This document shows, one piece after another, positions 46,144-56,255 of a DNA stretch of 64,000 nucleotides. The notes beneath the pieces are model-generated. The model was not told where the DNA came from. It saw only the letters and a program-made list of their open reading frames with translations, and did no database searches. The translations under genes were made by a program, and so were the position numbers. The DNA is taken from contig CAHIKZ030001195.1 of the NCBI GenBank assembly GCA_903632075.3, forward strand, positions 238,501 through 302,500, in the 5' to 3' direction. The stretch's first letter is position 1; each line of letters opens with the position of its first letter. Source of the stretch: Acanthosepion pharaonis. Its lineage: Eukaryota > Mollusca > Cephalopoda > Sepiida > Sepiidae.

Positions 46144-46619
46144 ATTGAAAGTTGTAGAAAACAAACTTTTAATATGTAAGAAAAAGTTTCATGAAAGTTT
46201 TGAATATTGTCCTTGTGAACTGAAAAGAAAATGTGTCTAAGTGTGGTTGAGATACGTGATTCGACGAAATGTGCTTGTGTTGTCATCAGGGTGCTCGGTG
46301 CTGTGTATTTCTCTAGTCGGTCAGAATCGGGGCACGTCCTGGAAAAACGTCGGTAGTGGTCTGTGTTAGCTATCAAAATTTGTCTTTTTTCCAATGCTCC
46401 ACGTTGAATTGGCTTTGTCGTCCCGTCAACCTGTTTGCTGGCCTGGTCGAAGTTTTGTTTAAAAAACGACGTTGTTGGTGTGGTATGCGTGGATAAATTT
46501 GGCGCACAAAAGTTAATAGAAGCAGCGTAGTCGTGAAATTTGAGATAAATTTCTACCAAGTGTCGAATGCATGTTTGAGAAAATTTGCTGGTATTGTCGA
46601 TTGAATATCGCACTTGCAA
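46140..46619 (-). CDS. Unrecognised 159-aa ORF at the 3' end of the LTR element
   Basis: An open frame on the minus strand ends within the polypurine tract, so it occupies the last position of the internal region. The product is basic and polar with no motif I recognise: it starts MQVRYSIDNTSKFSQTC, with middle FFKQNFDQASKQVDGTTK and end SYILKVCFLQLSI. It is not a recognisable protease, RT, RNase H or integrase. It could be the remnant of a pol end or an extra 3' ORF, or chance. Nothing supports expression apart from its position. Confidence 0.25.
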   Translation of the reverse strand: MQVRYSIDNTSKFSQTCIRHLVEIYLKFHDYAASINFCAPNLSTHTTPTTSFFKQNFDQASKQVDGTTKPIQRGALEKRQILIANTDHYRRFSRTCPDSDRLEKYTAPSTLMTTQAHFVESRISTTLRHIFFSVHKDNIQNFHETFSYILKVCFLQLSI

Positions 46620-47145
46620 ATTCTTAGTTGCATTGTTGCAAAGATAAAGGACAGTGAGTCGCCTTTAGTTTGAGATGTGGTTCACACTTTATCTATTTCA
46701 GTCCAGAAGAAAGGAGTTTTCCGTTTGGTAAGCCGGGTGAAATTAGGTCAAACATCGCCGAGAGAAAGAAAGTGCCAAGCAAATATAGACCAGTGGGGAA
46801 AGAGTTCTAAGTCTCGTCTCATAGTATTAATTGCAGTTGTTCTAGTGGCGATTAAGGCTTCTGTGATTTCCACGTCTTGAAAATGCTTTTTGCTGCGCAG
46901 GAGAAAATTGTTTTGTAGACCTGTTGTAGTGAATTAAAATTGTGATTTTGTACTTTCATCAGTTTAATCACAAATTTTTGTTGCTGTATAAAAGTTCTTT
47001 CGTTTATAGTGCACGGCGTGCGTAGGATACGAAAAGAAGTTTTTTCATTGTTTTTCCTATCTGGCTCTATTTTGGGAAAGTGTGTGTAAATGTGAGTTTG
47101 TACATATATATCGTCTTGTGTGTTTTAGCAGGAGTTGAAAGATAA

Positions 47146-47165
47146 ATCACGTCGGGAAGTCACCA
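47146..47165 (-). promoter_or_regulatory. Primer-binding site of the small LTR element
   Basis: TGGTGACTTCCCGACGTG on the minus strand, 3 nt after the LTR end ...CTACA. The TGG start (complement of tRNA CCA) and the GACnnCCCGACGTG body resemble sites common in Ty3/gypsy-type elements. The tRNA is not identified. Confidence 0.6.
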
Positions 47166-47168
47166 TTA

Positions 47169-47570
47169 TGTAGCGGACAGTTGGGTGATGAGTATGTATT
47201 GTAGAATGTGGGTAGAATTTCCTGCTAGCCAGTCCAGCTACACGAGAAAGTTGGACTTTAATTAAGTCCAAAGGAATCAAACAAATATATGTATTAAAAA
47301 AAAGGTTACAAGTTACAAGCACATGGACAGTTACATAGAGTTTGTGTGTTGAATATTATGTGTGTGTGTTGTGGTGAGTGTTCGTACGTACGTGTATTGT
47401 TCTTAGCGTGTTCCCAGAATTTGGGAAACAATGTATCTGTGAGAGCTCACATCTGCGAGGCGGTATAAGGCCCAGGGCCTGAGGAAAAAAGAGATCGAGG
47501 CGAAGGGTCAGCCAGCATTTAGAGACCCCTGTTGAAGGATTAAGGAACTGAGGAGGAGCTAACTCCGACA
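47169..47570 (-). repeat. 5' LTR, about 402 bp, TATA segment deleted
   Basis: It begins TGTCGGAG and ends CTACA on the minus strand. Compared with the other LTR copy it lacks 13 bp that include the TATA-like box (around 47520), so it may have lost its promoter. Confidence 0.7.
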
Positions 47571-47639
47571 ATGGTACTGCTATGTCAATAAGCATACACT
47601 TCCTGAATTTCTTGTTTTTTATGATAATATCAGGTCTGT

Positions 47640-50600
47640 TGGCTTTTATTTCCTTGTCAGTTTGAATTGGCATGTCCCAGCGGATAGTTACATCGTTATT
47701 ATGGGGTCACTGTGTCTGATTGTTGCTCATACCATCTCTCAAAAGTTTTGATTTTGTACTTCTTAGATATCTTCCGGTGAACATATGTCGCTACCTTCTT
47801 ATGTCTGTGGGTATAATCATTTTTTGATAGTTCCGGACATCCTGAGATAATATGGTCGACAGTTTCATCATATTTTCCGTAGATCCTGCATTTCGAGTTA
47901 GTTCCATCCTTGATTATGTGACAGTGATAGGATCTGGTTGCGAGGCTTTGGTCCAATAATTAGGCCTCCTCTCTCAGCTTTCAACCAGTTGATCCTTAGC
48001 CACTGATGTGTTTTCTGTTGGCTCACATCTGCTTCTTTGGTTCTTTTTAGGCATTTGCCATGCAACGCCTTGTCCTCCCGGATTTTTTTTTTTTTTGTAA
48101 TTTCATTTGGCCAAGTTGTTTTGCTTTCTGTTTTACTCGTTTGGTATAGATGGCATTCGCTTCGTCTTTTATTGGCAAGATTTCAGTTATATTAAGCTGT
48201 TTCTTGAAGAATGCAGCTTCTTTGTTGATGGAGTGGAATTGGTGTAGATGGTCATTGGATTCCATTCCGATTGTTGTAGTTTTTAGAGTTAGTTCAATTT
48301 GGATTAGATCTAAGCTCTTGGTACGTACAGCCTGTGACACGCACCGGTGGTCGCTGTCGCAGTCCAGCGCCAATATGTGATGTCCACTGGTCGCGATGTC
48401 AATATCTGACGCTGCGCCGTCGGCCCGTGGTCAACTCCCAGTTGCGGCGCGAAGCTGTAAGGTTTCTTCCACCAGCGTTTGAATCGTTGTCGCCGCCACC
48501 AGCCTGTGTCCCGGTCGATCTGGTCGTTTACGGTTCGATACCAACTTTGGCGTTCTCAGATCGCCTCCAACGCCTGGTCACCGAAGTAACCGCTTTCATC
48601 TCAAATCTAACCTACCCACGTTGTGACTTTGATCTTAGGTAGACGAGATCAATCAGGCGTCGGGCCGTAGTGCAAGCTGAATCCGGGGTAAAGGTGATGC
48701 CGCACAAGCGTAAGTAAAAGAAAAATAATAAAACAAACTCACGAGGTTCAAATATGTTGAGAAATAACAATTATCTTTATCTATTTGTTGAATACAGGAG
48801 TGTGTTTCCTTCCCGGTCCGTATTATACGTTTCTTAAGCGAGTTATGGTATCTTAAGTCGTTCGTCATTAAAAACTTGCTTTTGGTAGGAAGACTAAGTC
48901 GTAAAGGACGTGGAAATCTTGGTCAGCTCCTGCGAGGCGCTATTCTCCGAGCTCAACAGCTCTCTGTCAAATAAACACTACGTCTCCGATCTCCAACCCA
49001 ACTCAACTCTGAACGCCCGGTGACGTTTGTTTTGGACACAAAACCGGGTTGGGGCCTGTCGTGGTTTGGGTTCTTTGACAATTCTTAATTCCCAACCAAA
49101 AACAGGAAACTGTATTTACTTCCCATTTTTGGAAGCTAATCACTTTCCCTTTCGGGGTTTTTCTCCCTCGTCCGTGAGGAGAGGTCATAGGAGAATTATC
49201 CTCCTAGACTCTTCCTTTCTCATATTGGTATCTCATACCAATCCTCTTAGTGGGTGTCAACAACTTCCTTCTCATAAATTCACCTTCACCCATCACTCGC
49301 GCCACCACTCAGTCAATGATCACACGGCAGCGTGGGTGTAGCTAGACTTGGCTTTCTTAAAATTATCGTCCAGAAAAAAAAATTATCTTTTCCTTTCTTT
49401 CCTACTTTTCTATCGGCCAGAATTTTTATGAATTCCACGTGGCCTTAATTAAAATTTTATCTTATCCTGAGCCATCCAAAATCCACTTAGCAGAATTTCT
49501 ACCGATTCATTAAGCCAGTCAACTTTTAAACTGGGTGGTCATTTTTACTTGATAAACTAATTCTTTATTTTTCTCGTGTATTTAAATTTTTGTGCCACCA
49601 GATGCTCATTTTCGAGCCACCATGTCGGACAATAATAATGACCCCCCCCTTCTCGACCCTCTCTACTCATGTCAAGATCCGGACATACTCGCTGGACACA
49701 AGAACCAAAACTAAATGATATCTCTGAAAGATAATTAGTGGCTATTCTTTTAGTGTGGTCTCATTGAAATTCCTTCCCGGTCGCATGCGTGGCCCAGTTT
49801 TAGAATTCTGTTTTCCTTGCCGTGATCACTATCTGATCATGACATTAATTAATTCTGACAGAATCCGAAATCTGGTTTTCTCTTACGGATTTTCTGAGAA
49901 AAAGTATCTTTTCTCGTAAATGAAATAAAATCTTTTCCCATTCATTTTTTTTTTTTTTTTGTTAAAAAAAAATGTCGCTCGGTCTGTTCTTCGATATAGC
50001 TCTTTCTAGCCTTAAGTATTTCTCGTTTTTAATTTCTATGCTTAATTAGTTAGCCAATTACCATAGCTAAATAGTGTCACAGCCTATCAACATCTGATTT
50101 CGGGTGTTTCATCCTCATTTAGGTAAGCATTTTCTGGTCTTGGTGTCCAATCTTTTAATGTCATTCAACTTCCATTTAATAATGTTGAAGCTGTATGTTA
50201 CTACTAGTATAGGTAAGGTGTTGATAGCCTTCATTTTATTAGCCCCATTAAGTTCACTTTCTAGTATCAAATGCACTCTCCTATAATATTGTTTTCGGAT
50301 CTTTTTCTTCATAATTGAATGTTGTATTCTATCGCCTTCACTAATTCCTAAGTATTTGTATATATCATCTTGGTCTAGTTCCTTAATCTTGTTGCTGATA
50401 TCAAGCTCTAAATTTGTAGTTTTCGTTAGTTTACCAACTTGAAGGATACTTTGGTACATTCGTTGATTCCGAACTCCATCCTAATATCTTCGCTGAACGT
50501 TTTGACAATGGTGAGTAGGTTATTTTTTTGGTTGTCATTCTTGGCAAACGTTTTAAGATCATCAATATAGAATATGTGATTCAGTTTGCCATTCTGTGAC

Positions 50601-51540
50601 TTGTATCCGTAGCTACTATTGTTCAGTAGGCAAGTGAGAAGAGTAGTGATAATAATGAATCACCTTCGAAGATCTCCTTTTTGATGTTGATTAGTCTCGA
50701 TGTTAATGACCCGTTTGTATAGTTTAGGTTTATTGTAGACTTCCAGTTCTTCATGCTCTCCGTTTCGAATTTGACCGTTGTGGAGCATACTCTGTATATT
50801 TTAGGTTCTTCTCTATCCATGGGTGCCTTTCTGTAATCGATCCATGTTATTGTTAAGTTTCCTTTCCTTGTTTTCACCTCTACCAATATTGTTTTATTAA
50901 TAATCCGTTGGCCATTGCACTCGTAATTTCCTCTTCTATATCCCTTCTGTTCTGCTGGGAGTAAATTTTTTTCTCAATGAAGTTGTATGTCCTCTCGGTT
51001 ATGATAGAAGGGAGGATCTTGTACTTTGTTGGTAAGCAGGTAATGGGCCTATAGTTCTTCGGTTTATGCGTCTCTTTTGTTTTGGGGAGTAGGTATGTTA
51101 CTTCTCACGTGAGCCATTTCTGGGTTTATGATTATATCATTGTATGCCCGTGCGAGGTTTTGGCGGGTGCTAAATATGTTTTTTATCCAAAAATTGGCTA
51201 TTCGGTCTATTCCTGGTGCATTCCAGTTTTTGCTTTTTCCTATGTCAGCGATTGTTTCAATAATATTGATATCCCTCCATTTTTGGCACTCTATATGCAT
51301 ATGTTGTTCTTGTTGCTTGATCCATGTAGCTCTTTCATTGTGCATTTTGCTGTTTTCCCACATCTTACACCAGAATTCCTCGATTTCCAGGATATTAGGT
51401 GGATCACTTATCTCTATTTTATTTCATCCTAATTCTCGATATAGTTTCTTGTCATCTTCTTTGAAGGTTTTGTTTTGCTAAAAGAATCTGTTTCTTTTTC
51501 ATAACGCCTGATTCTTTGTGCCTTCGCTTGAATTCATTGT
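47640..51540 (-). pseudogene. R4/Dong-like subfamily B RT-endonuclease ORF (broken, interrupted)
   Basis: Landmarks from 5' to 3' on the minus strand: KAQRIRRYEK near 51515; NAPGIDRIANFWIKNIF near 51210-51160 (RT start); a PKNYRPITCLPTKYK-like segment near 51060-51020; TWIDYRKAPMDREE (motif A, with a small deletion) near 50850; EIFEGDSLLSLLFSL (motif B) near 50670-50626; FYIDDLKTFAKND (YIDD catalytic box) near 50575; YKYLGISEGDRIQHS near 50365; TYSFNIIKWKLNDIKRLDTKTRKCL near 50190-50118. After the LTR: LIQIELTLKTTTIGME near 48310, CRIYGKYDETVDHIISGC near 47890 (the second Cys of the CCHC is Tyr), and NRPDIIIKNKKFRKCMLIDIAVP near 47640-47575. Frameshifts and stops are frequent. Confidence 0.75.
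48333..50079 (-). mobile_element. Solo LTR, family 1, 1747 bp with 5-bp TSD
   Basis: On the plus strand it starts TGTGACACGC and ends TAGTGTCA. The flanking direct repeats CAGCC are at 48328-48332 and 50080-50084; the match extends to 7 bp (acagcct) if the terminal ambiguity is included. The R4-B LINE continues on both sides: the phrase acagcctatcaacatct, intact near 17918 in the other B copy, is split exactly here. On the minus strand it is homologous to the LTR at 35979-37670. It carries a C-run (49645-49652) and long T-runs (about 49947-49962), and no internal coding region. It is a solo LTR produced by recombination between the two LTRs of a full element. Confidence 0.85.
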
Positions 51541-52200
51541 TTCAGCTTCTCTTTAACTTTTGGTACGTCAGTCTTATTCTTTATGTCAAGGCTTCCTTGC
51601 AGTTGTTTCCTTTTTCTTTCATTCATTTTTGAGCCTTTGTCTGCTTCACTCAGAAGACGTAGTTTATTTATTTCGTTTCGTTCTTACTTTTGGAATTATC
51701 GGCCTTTCCTCGAAAGACATTTCCTTTACATTTTCCCGTTTATATCGGATGTTTTTTGTCATCTCTATTTCTCTATCATATTCGTCATTATCTTCCACTA
51801 TTTGCTTGTGTGTCTAAAAGGGATTATTACAACTGGTTTCTATTTGTTCCTCTGCATATGTCTCCGCTGGCTATTTAGCCCCTCGATGTTAACATTTAAT
51901 TTATTTTTGATATTTTCTCGGATGCTTTCAAGTTCTATGTCAGGTATTCTTTTTTGTCTTTTTTGTCAAGTTCTATGTCAGGTATTCTTCCTATCTATCT
52001 ATTTATCTCTCTAATACCAAAAGTTGTGCGTACGCCGGCCGTCGGGCGCATAATGCTTTAAGTTTCTTTCCACCTCTCTCTTTTTCTCCTTCTCTCTTTT
52101 TTCACCTCTCTGTCTTTCCACCTCACTCTTTCCACTTCTCTGCAGCTTGCATGATTTCAACTTTCTTTAAACAAACAATATTTTAAATATTAAAAAATAT

Positions 52201-52225
52201 ATTATTATTATTATTATTATTATTA
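52201..52225. repeat. (ATT)n microsatellite at the 5' end of the R4-B LINE
   Basis: About eight ATT units, next to the 5' end of the minus-strand LINE. Consistent with TAA-repeat targeting. Confidence 0.9.
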
Positions 52226-54189
52226 CCTTAGTTGTTTATAAATTCGAAAAACATTGTTATAAGGAATCGTTATGTTATAGTATAAGGTGCGGTTATGGTG
52301 AAAGTAGAGGTTAGAAAATAGACGTTACAATTAGGATCACCTATCCTCCAAAAGCGAAAATTACGTCTTCGTTGATTAATATGTAGTATCAATTTTTTTG
52401 GATTGTTTTATTTGTTATAATTCAATATACGTGTTCATTGTATAATGTAACAAAATGTAACAAATTGTCTTGAAAAAATTATTCTGAATGTTTGCATTTT
52501 CCTTTTTTTATCATATATAAAATAAAGTTTTAAATGTTTAAAATAAATAAGTAAATAAATTTATATATAACGTATTAAAACTTCATAATATACTATTGTT
52601 TAACGTATACAATTCATGTAAACTTATAAGATAAATAAATGATGAGCATAATAAATATATAAGATATATACCTCAATTTAAAACACAACTAAATAAACTA
52701 GATAAATAAATAGATAATATAATAAAAAATGATTAATAAATAATATAATAAACACAATAATTATAATTCAAAAATCGGTAGCAAACTGAAAATTCAGAAT
52801 GTTCACAGCAACTCGTGCAGTACAGCTTGTGTCGTAAATGTTTAACGTAGAGATTTCTTTCGTTGCCAAACAAAGAAAACCATCCTTTGTCCTTGTTGAA
52901 TAACAAAAACTACACCACGTCGAAGGCGACATTACTCAGACATGTATTGAGCAGACAAGTTGATATCTGCCGATTCTTTCAATTTTCTCTCGGCACCCGC
53001 TGTCTATTATTCAGACTTCCCTTTAGAAATGGTAATGTACACTTTTCTTCTCTCTCCATATCAGACTTGCTTCAAATAATAAAAGAACCATATTCTTTTT
53101 TATTTTCTGTTTCTTTCTCACTTACATGCACAAATGCATATACTAATACACCTGTACAAGCATTTTTTTAATAAATCATTTTTTAATCTAATTTATAGCT
53201 ACGTACTCCCTAAAAATGGGAATCGAATGAAACGCGTGTACTGAAAGTAATAGCACATAGTGCCACTAGGTGTCATAATTCTGAACTCGTCTATTACGTG
53301 GCGTGTTTTTGGATCAACTGATTTGTTTTCTTCATTTTTCTATTTGGTTGTATGCTCCCCTTAGATGATTTTTAGGATTGCTGATAAGTAAATAAAATAA
53401 AAACAGACAGTTTATATATTTTTTACGAGAAAAAAAAAAAAACTTTAAGAAGGGATAATTTCTATGGCAAATGTTCTGACGAGCTATATCCCTTAGATCA
53501 ATCAGCCATGATCTTCACAGCTAAGATTCGCCATGACATGTACAACAGAAAAAAAAATTAATCCCAATTCCAGCTTCTTCTCAATAACTTCTGCTTCAGG
53601 GAACAGACTCCCGAGAGGATAGTTACCCGATCACTACAATCTTAAATTCTTAATCAGGTCTAAAGTTGACCTGTACTTCTTACTTTCTTACGTGCAACAA
53701 CCTCAGTCATAACTCTCTACCTTGAGTGCCTCATGAGCCTTGTAATGGATAAATAATTAGTAAAAAATAATTGAATTCAATTCAAAACTAAGATTATAGT
53801 ATAGCTGTTAATTTTATCTCGTTTAAAAGAGGTTTCCCTTTTACTTTGTTATATATAAGTTTTCATCTAACTTTCATATAAAAAATTGAGAAGACATTTA
53901 TATTTGGTGTATGCATTCTGTGGGTGTATTTTAGTGCTTCACTGTAGCGATTACTCAAAGAAAACCAACAAGGGAGACAGAAAAGTAAAGTGGGAGAGGT
54001 AAAGAGGAATTTGGTAAGGGATACAGAAGAAAGATAAAATTGAATTCTAAGATTAAATAGCCTTACCTTTTCATCGTTGTGTCTATATCCAGATCAATCA
54101 TTACAATGGCGAAAAATAGAATAAAAATAAATCTAAAAGGCTGCGCGAAGAAGTGATAGAATTAATTTAAAGTTTTGCTACGCACACAC

Positions 54190-54224
54190 ACATACACACA
54201 CACGCGTGTTGTGTGTGTGTATGT
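54190..54224. repeat. CA/TG palindrome, 14-bp arms
   Basis: ACATACACACACAC at 54190-54203 and its exact complement at 54211-54224, with a 7-nt loop gcgtgtt. It is an inverted dinucleotide repeat able to form a cruciform, unlike the head-to-tail microsatellites elsewhere in the window. Confidence 0.85.
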
Positions 54225-54324
54225 TTGTTCAACAATAAATATAACCTAAATTTATAATATGAAGATGGGAAATAGGAATGCGACTAAAGTTTTTCAATAA
54301 ATGTTCAGTAAATTATTATTTGCC

Positions 54325-54374
54325 AAAAGAATCTGTTTCTTTTTCATAACGCCCGATTCTTTGTGCCTTCAGCA
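54325..54374 (-). mobile_element. 50-bp fragment of the R4-B LINE
   Basis: Nearly identical to 51478-51527 (aaaagaatctgtttcttttt then cataacgccNgattctttg). It encodes KAQRI/GRYEKETDSF on the minus strand. Its flanks are not recognisable LINE sequence. It may be a micro-insertion or the last conserved island of a decayed copy. Confidence 0.6.
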
Positions 54375-55589
54375 TTACTACTTATTTTATAATCTTTCAA
54401 ATTTTTGTTATTTTTTTCAAATCCTTCGCCATTTAGTCTCTGCACCTTCATTCAAGTGTGAACTGGTAAAACGTTACTTTTTATATGAGCCAACGAGAAA
54501 GACAGTTTCTTGTTAAAGATTATTCATATATACATGAAGATTCACGCACTGACACTTTTTCATCAGGTGTCAAAGCACATCATTACAAATCCTGCTGCGA
54601 TTAATACTTATTTACATTCACAAAAAAACAAGATAACATTACCCTATATTATGCATTAAAATAAATCGTTTGTAATCCATTCTTATCTTTCTTTAGTTCA
54701 TTCATTTATTTCACTAATTCAATAATACGCCTGAATCCACGCCCCCTTTCCAGTCAAGAACACGTGACTGTGGCCGTCATGTTTTATCAATTGACTTTTT
54801 AGGATTTATGATTTGGGATTATAGCCAACCACAAATGTTCATACTTACGAAGAAGGTGAGGACAAAACAACTAATAAATGGCGTAAATTAATAAGCAATT
54901 CTTTTGGGGGATGGGGCATGGATTAATCTATATGCTGTCATTGTTAGTGTTAAACAAGTTTCGGGATATATGATATGCCATGTCGATATAAAATGGCGCT
55001 TAATTGTATTAACAGTTGCAAACACATTTAACTTGATATAATGAATTTGTAAACGCTATTGAAGCATAGAACGATGGAGAAAAACTATGCTGTTAAAGAA
55101 TGGGAAGAACATATTAATGATACACAAAATGATCATGTATCTGTAATTTTCAACATAGAAATGTAAACTAATTTTTGTGTTCTGAAATGCGAAATCATTT
55201 CCCAGGATCCTGCCACATGTTGTAAATTACTAAAGTAGGATATAGGTATCTGACAATTTAATTGCTAAGTTTGGGATGGAAAGTGAACATGGATTTCTAT
55301 ATTCTCTGGTTCTCCAGTTTAATATATACTTGAAATATAAAATAAAGATTGAAAATTAAAGAATGAAATTCTATTTAACATATTTTTAAAGTAGGGTCTG
55401 TTTGATCGTTCTTAATCTAGTTAAAATGTGAGGAAAAATCGATGCTGTTCGAGATGTAATCGAGAGCGACCGATGATTAAATACACAACAAAATAATAGA
55501 AAAATAAAATAGGCGTAATAGCTAACAACAAAGACATCTCAATTGGTTCTTTCCATACAATTTTATATGAAAAATGTAAGTTGAATTTC

Positions 55590-56255
55590 TAAGTTTCTAC
55601 TCGTTGGGTACCAAAACTGATACACCCAGATCAGCAACAGAGAAGCACAGAGCTGTCAATGAATATCTTATATAAATTGGATGAAAATCCTGAATGCTAT
55701 CCTAGACAAATTGTAATTGGGGATGTAACTTGACTTTGACAATACGATCATGAAGACCAAGCTCAGCCAAACAATGGTTACCCAATATTGGAAAGGTTCC
55801 TCTCAAAACAAAGGCAAACTAGTCAAAATGAAAATTTATAGTAACAGTTTTCTTGGATGCTGAGTACAGTTTGATAGTTGACTTTTTAAAGAGGGCAAAG
55901 ACAGTAACATCTGCTTATTATGAAAGTGTTTTGAGAAAATCAGCTAAATATTTAGTAAAAACGCACCGTAGAAAGCTTCATTAGGGAAGGATCTTTTTCT
56001 ACTACGGCAATGCCCTACCCATTCCATTGCGAGAATTTCGATAAATCATAAACATCCACTTTACAGTCTTGAATGAGCCCCTCCTTTTTTATTCTTTCGT
56101 AACCTTTTTATACCCATTTTGAGATTATTAATGGTATAAAAAATGCTGCCTTGACATGGTTAAATTCCCATGACCCTAACTTTTTCCAGGATTGTATAAA
56201 TGAATAATATCATCAGTGCTTTGATGTTGATGAAGCTTCTGTGAAGAACTAAAGC
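55590..56255 (+). mobile_element. Mariner relic, central and C-terminal transposase
   Basis: Broken plus-strand frames track a mariner transposase of a different lineage from the one at 38868. QIVIGDVT (the DE position of GDETW is lost) lies near 55711, then YDHEDQAQPNNGYPILERF near 55747-55800, VTVFLDAEYSLIVDFLKRAK-like sequence near 55845-55900, and TVTSAYYESVLRKSAKYLVK near 55905-55960. HPPYSPDLAP is not preserved. FEIINGIKNAALTWLNSHDPNFF near 56120-56185 and CFDVDEASVKN near 56218-56250 close the copy. Frames change many times. No terminal repeats were found. Confidence 0.7.

Larger units (their letters stand above)
45927..47570 (-). mobile_element. Small LTR retroelement with unequal LTRs
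   Basis: On the minus strand the 5' LTR runs 47570 to 47169 (TGTCGGAG...CTACA, about 402 bp). A 3-nt gap and a primer-binding-like site, TGGTGACTTCCCGACGTG, follow (47165 downward). About 1.0 kb of internal sequence ends in a polypurine tract, CTGAGGGGAGG (46143-46133). A second copy of the LTR start follows at 46129-45927, truncated after about 200 bp. No protease, RT or integrase is seen, so it is non-autonomous or internally deleted. It directly abuts an R4/Dong-like LINE fragment at 47571, whose 3' end is missing. The missing 3' half of the second LTR means no TSD can be assigned. Confidence 0.7.
47571..52200 (-). mobile_element. R4/Dong-like LINE, subfamily B, long copy split by a solo LTR
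   Basis: The minus strand from 52200 to 50085 and from 48332 to 47571 is one element; 48333-50079 is an inserted LTR. The 5' end abuts (ATT)n at 52201-52225, again a TAA repeat. The 3' end is lost where the small LTR element begins at 47570. Compared with the near-complete subfamily A copy, the order of parts is the same: 5' leader, linker (KAQRIRRYEK near 51515), RT, thumb, CCHC-like motif, endonuclease. The region 51560-52200 is pyrimidine-rich on the plus strand and has no recognised motif. Confidence 0.8.
52226..55589. other. Unannotated AT-rich intergenic DNA
   Basis: No gene is recognised. Contents listed separately are the CA/TG palindrome at 54190-54224 and a short LINE fragment at 54325-54374. 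The open frame 52863-53171 (102 codons) has no motif, ends in a hydrophobic Phe/Ser-rich run, and is treated as chance. Confidence 0.5.

Noticed and set aside
51082..52014. Hydrophobic plus-strand frames resembling membrane proteins
   Set aside because: They are antisense to the R4-B LINE RT, and composition alone explains them.
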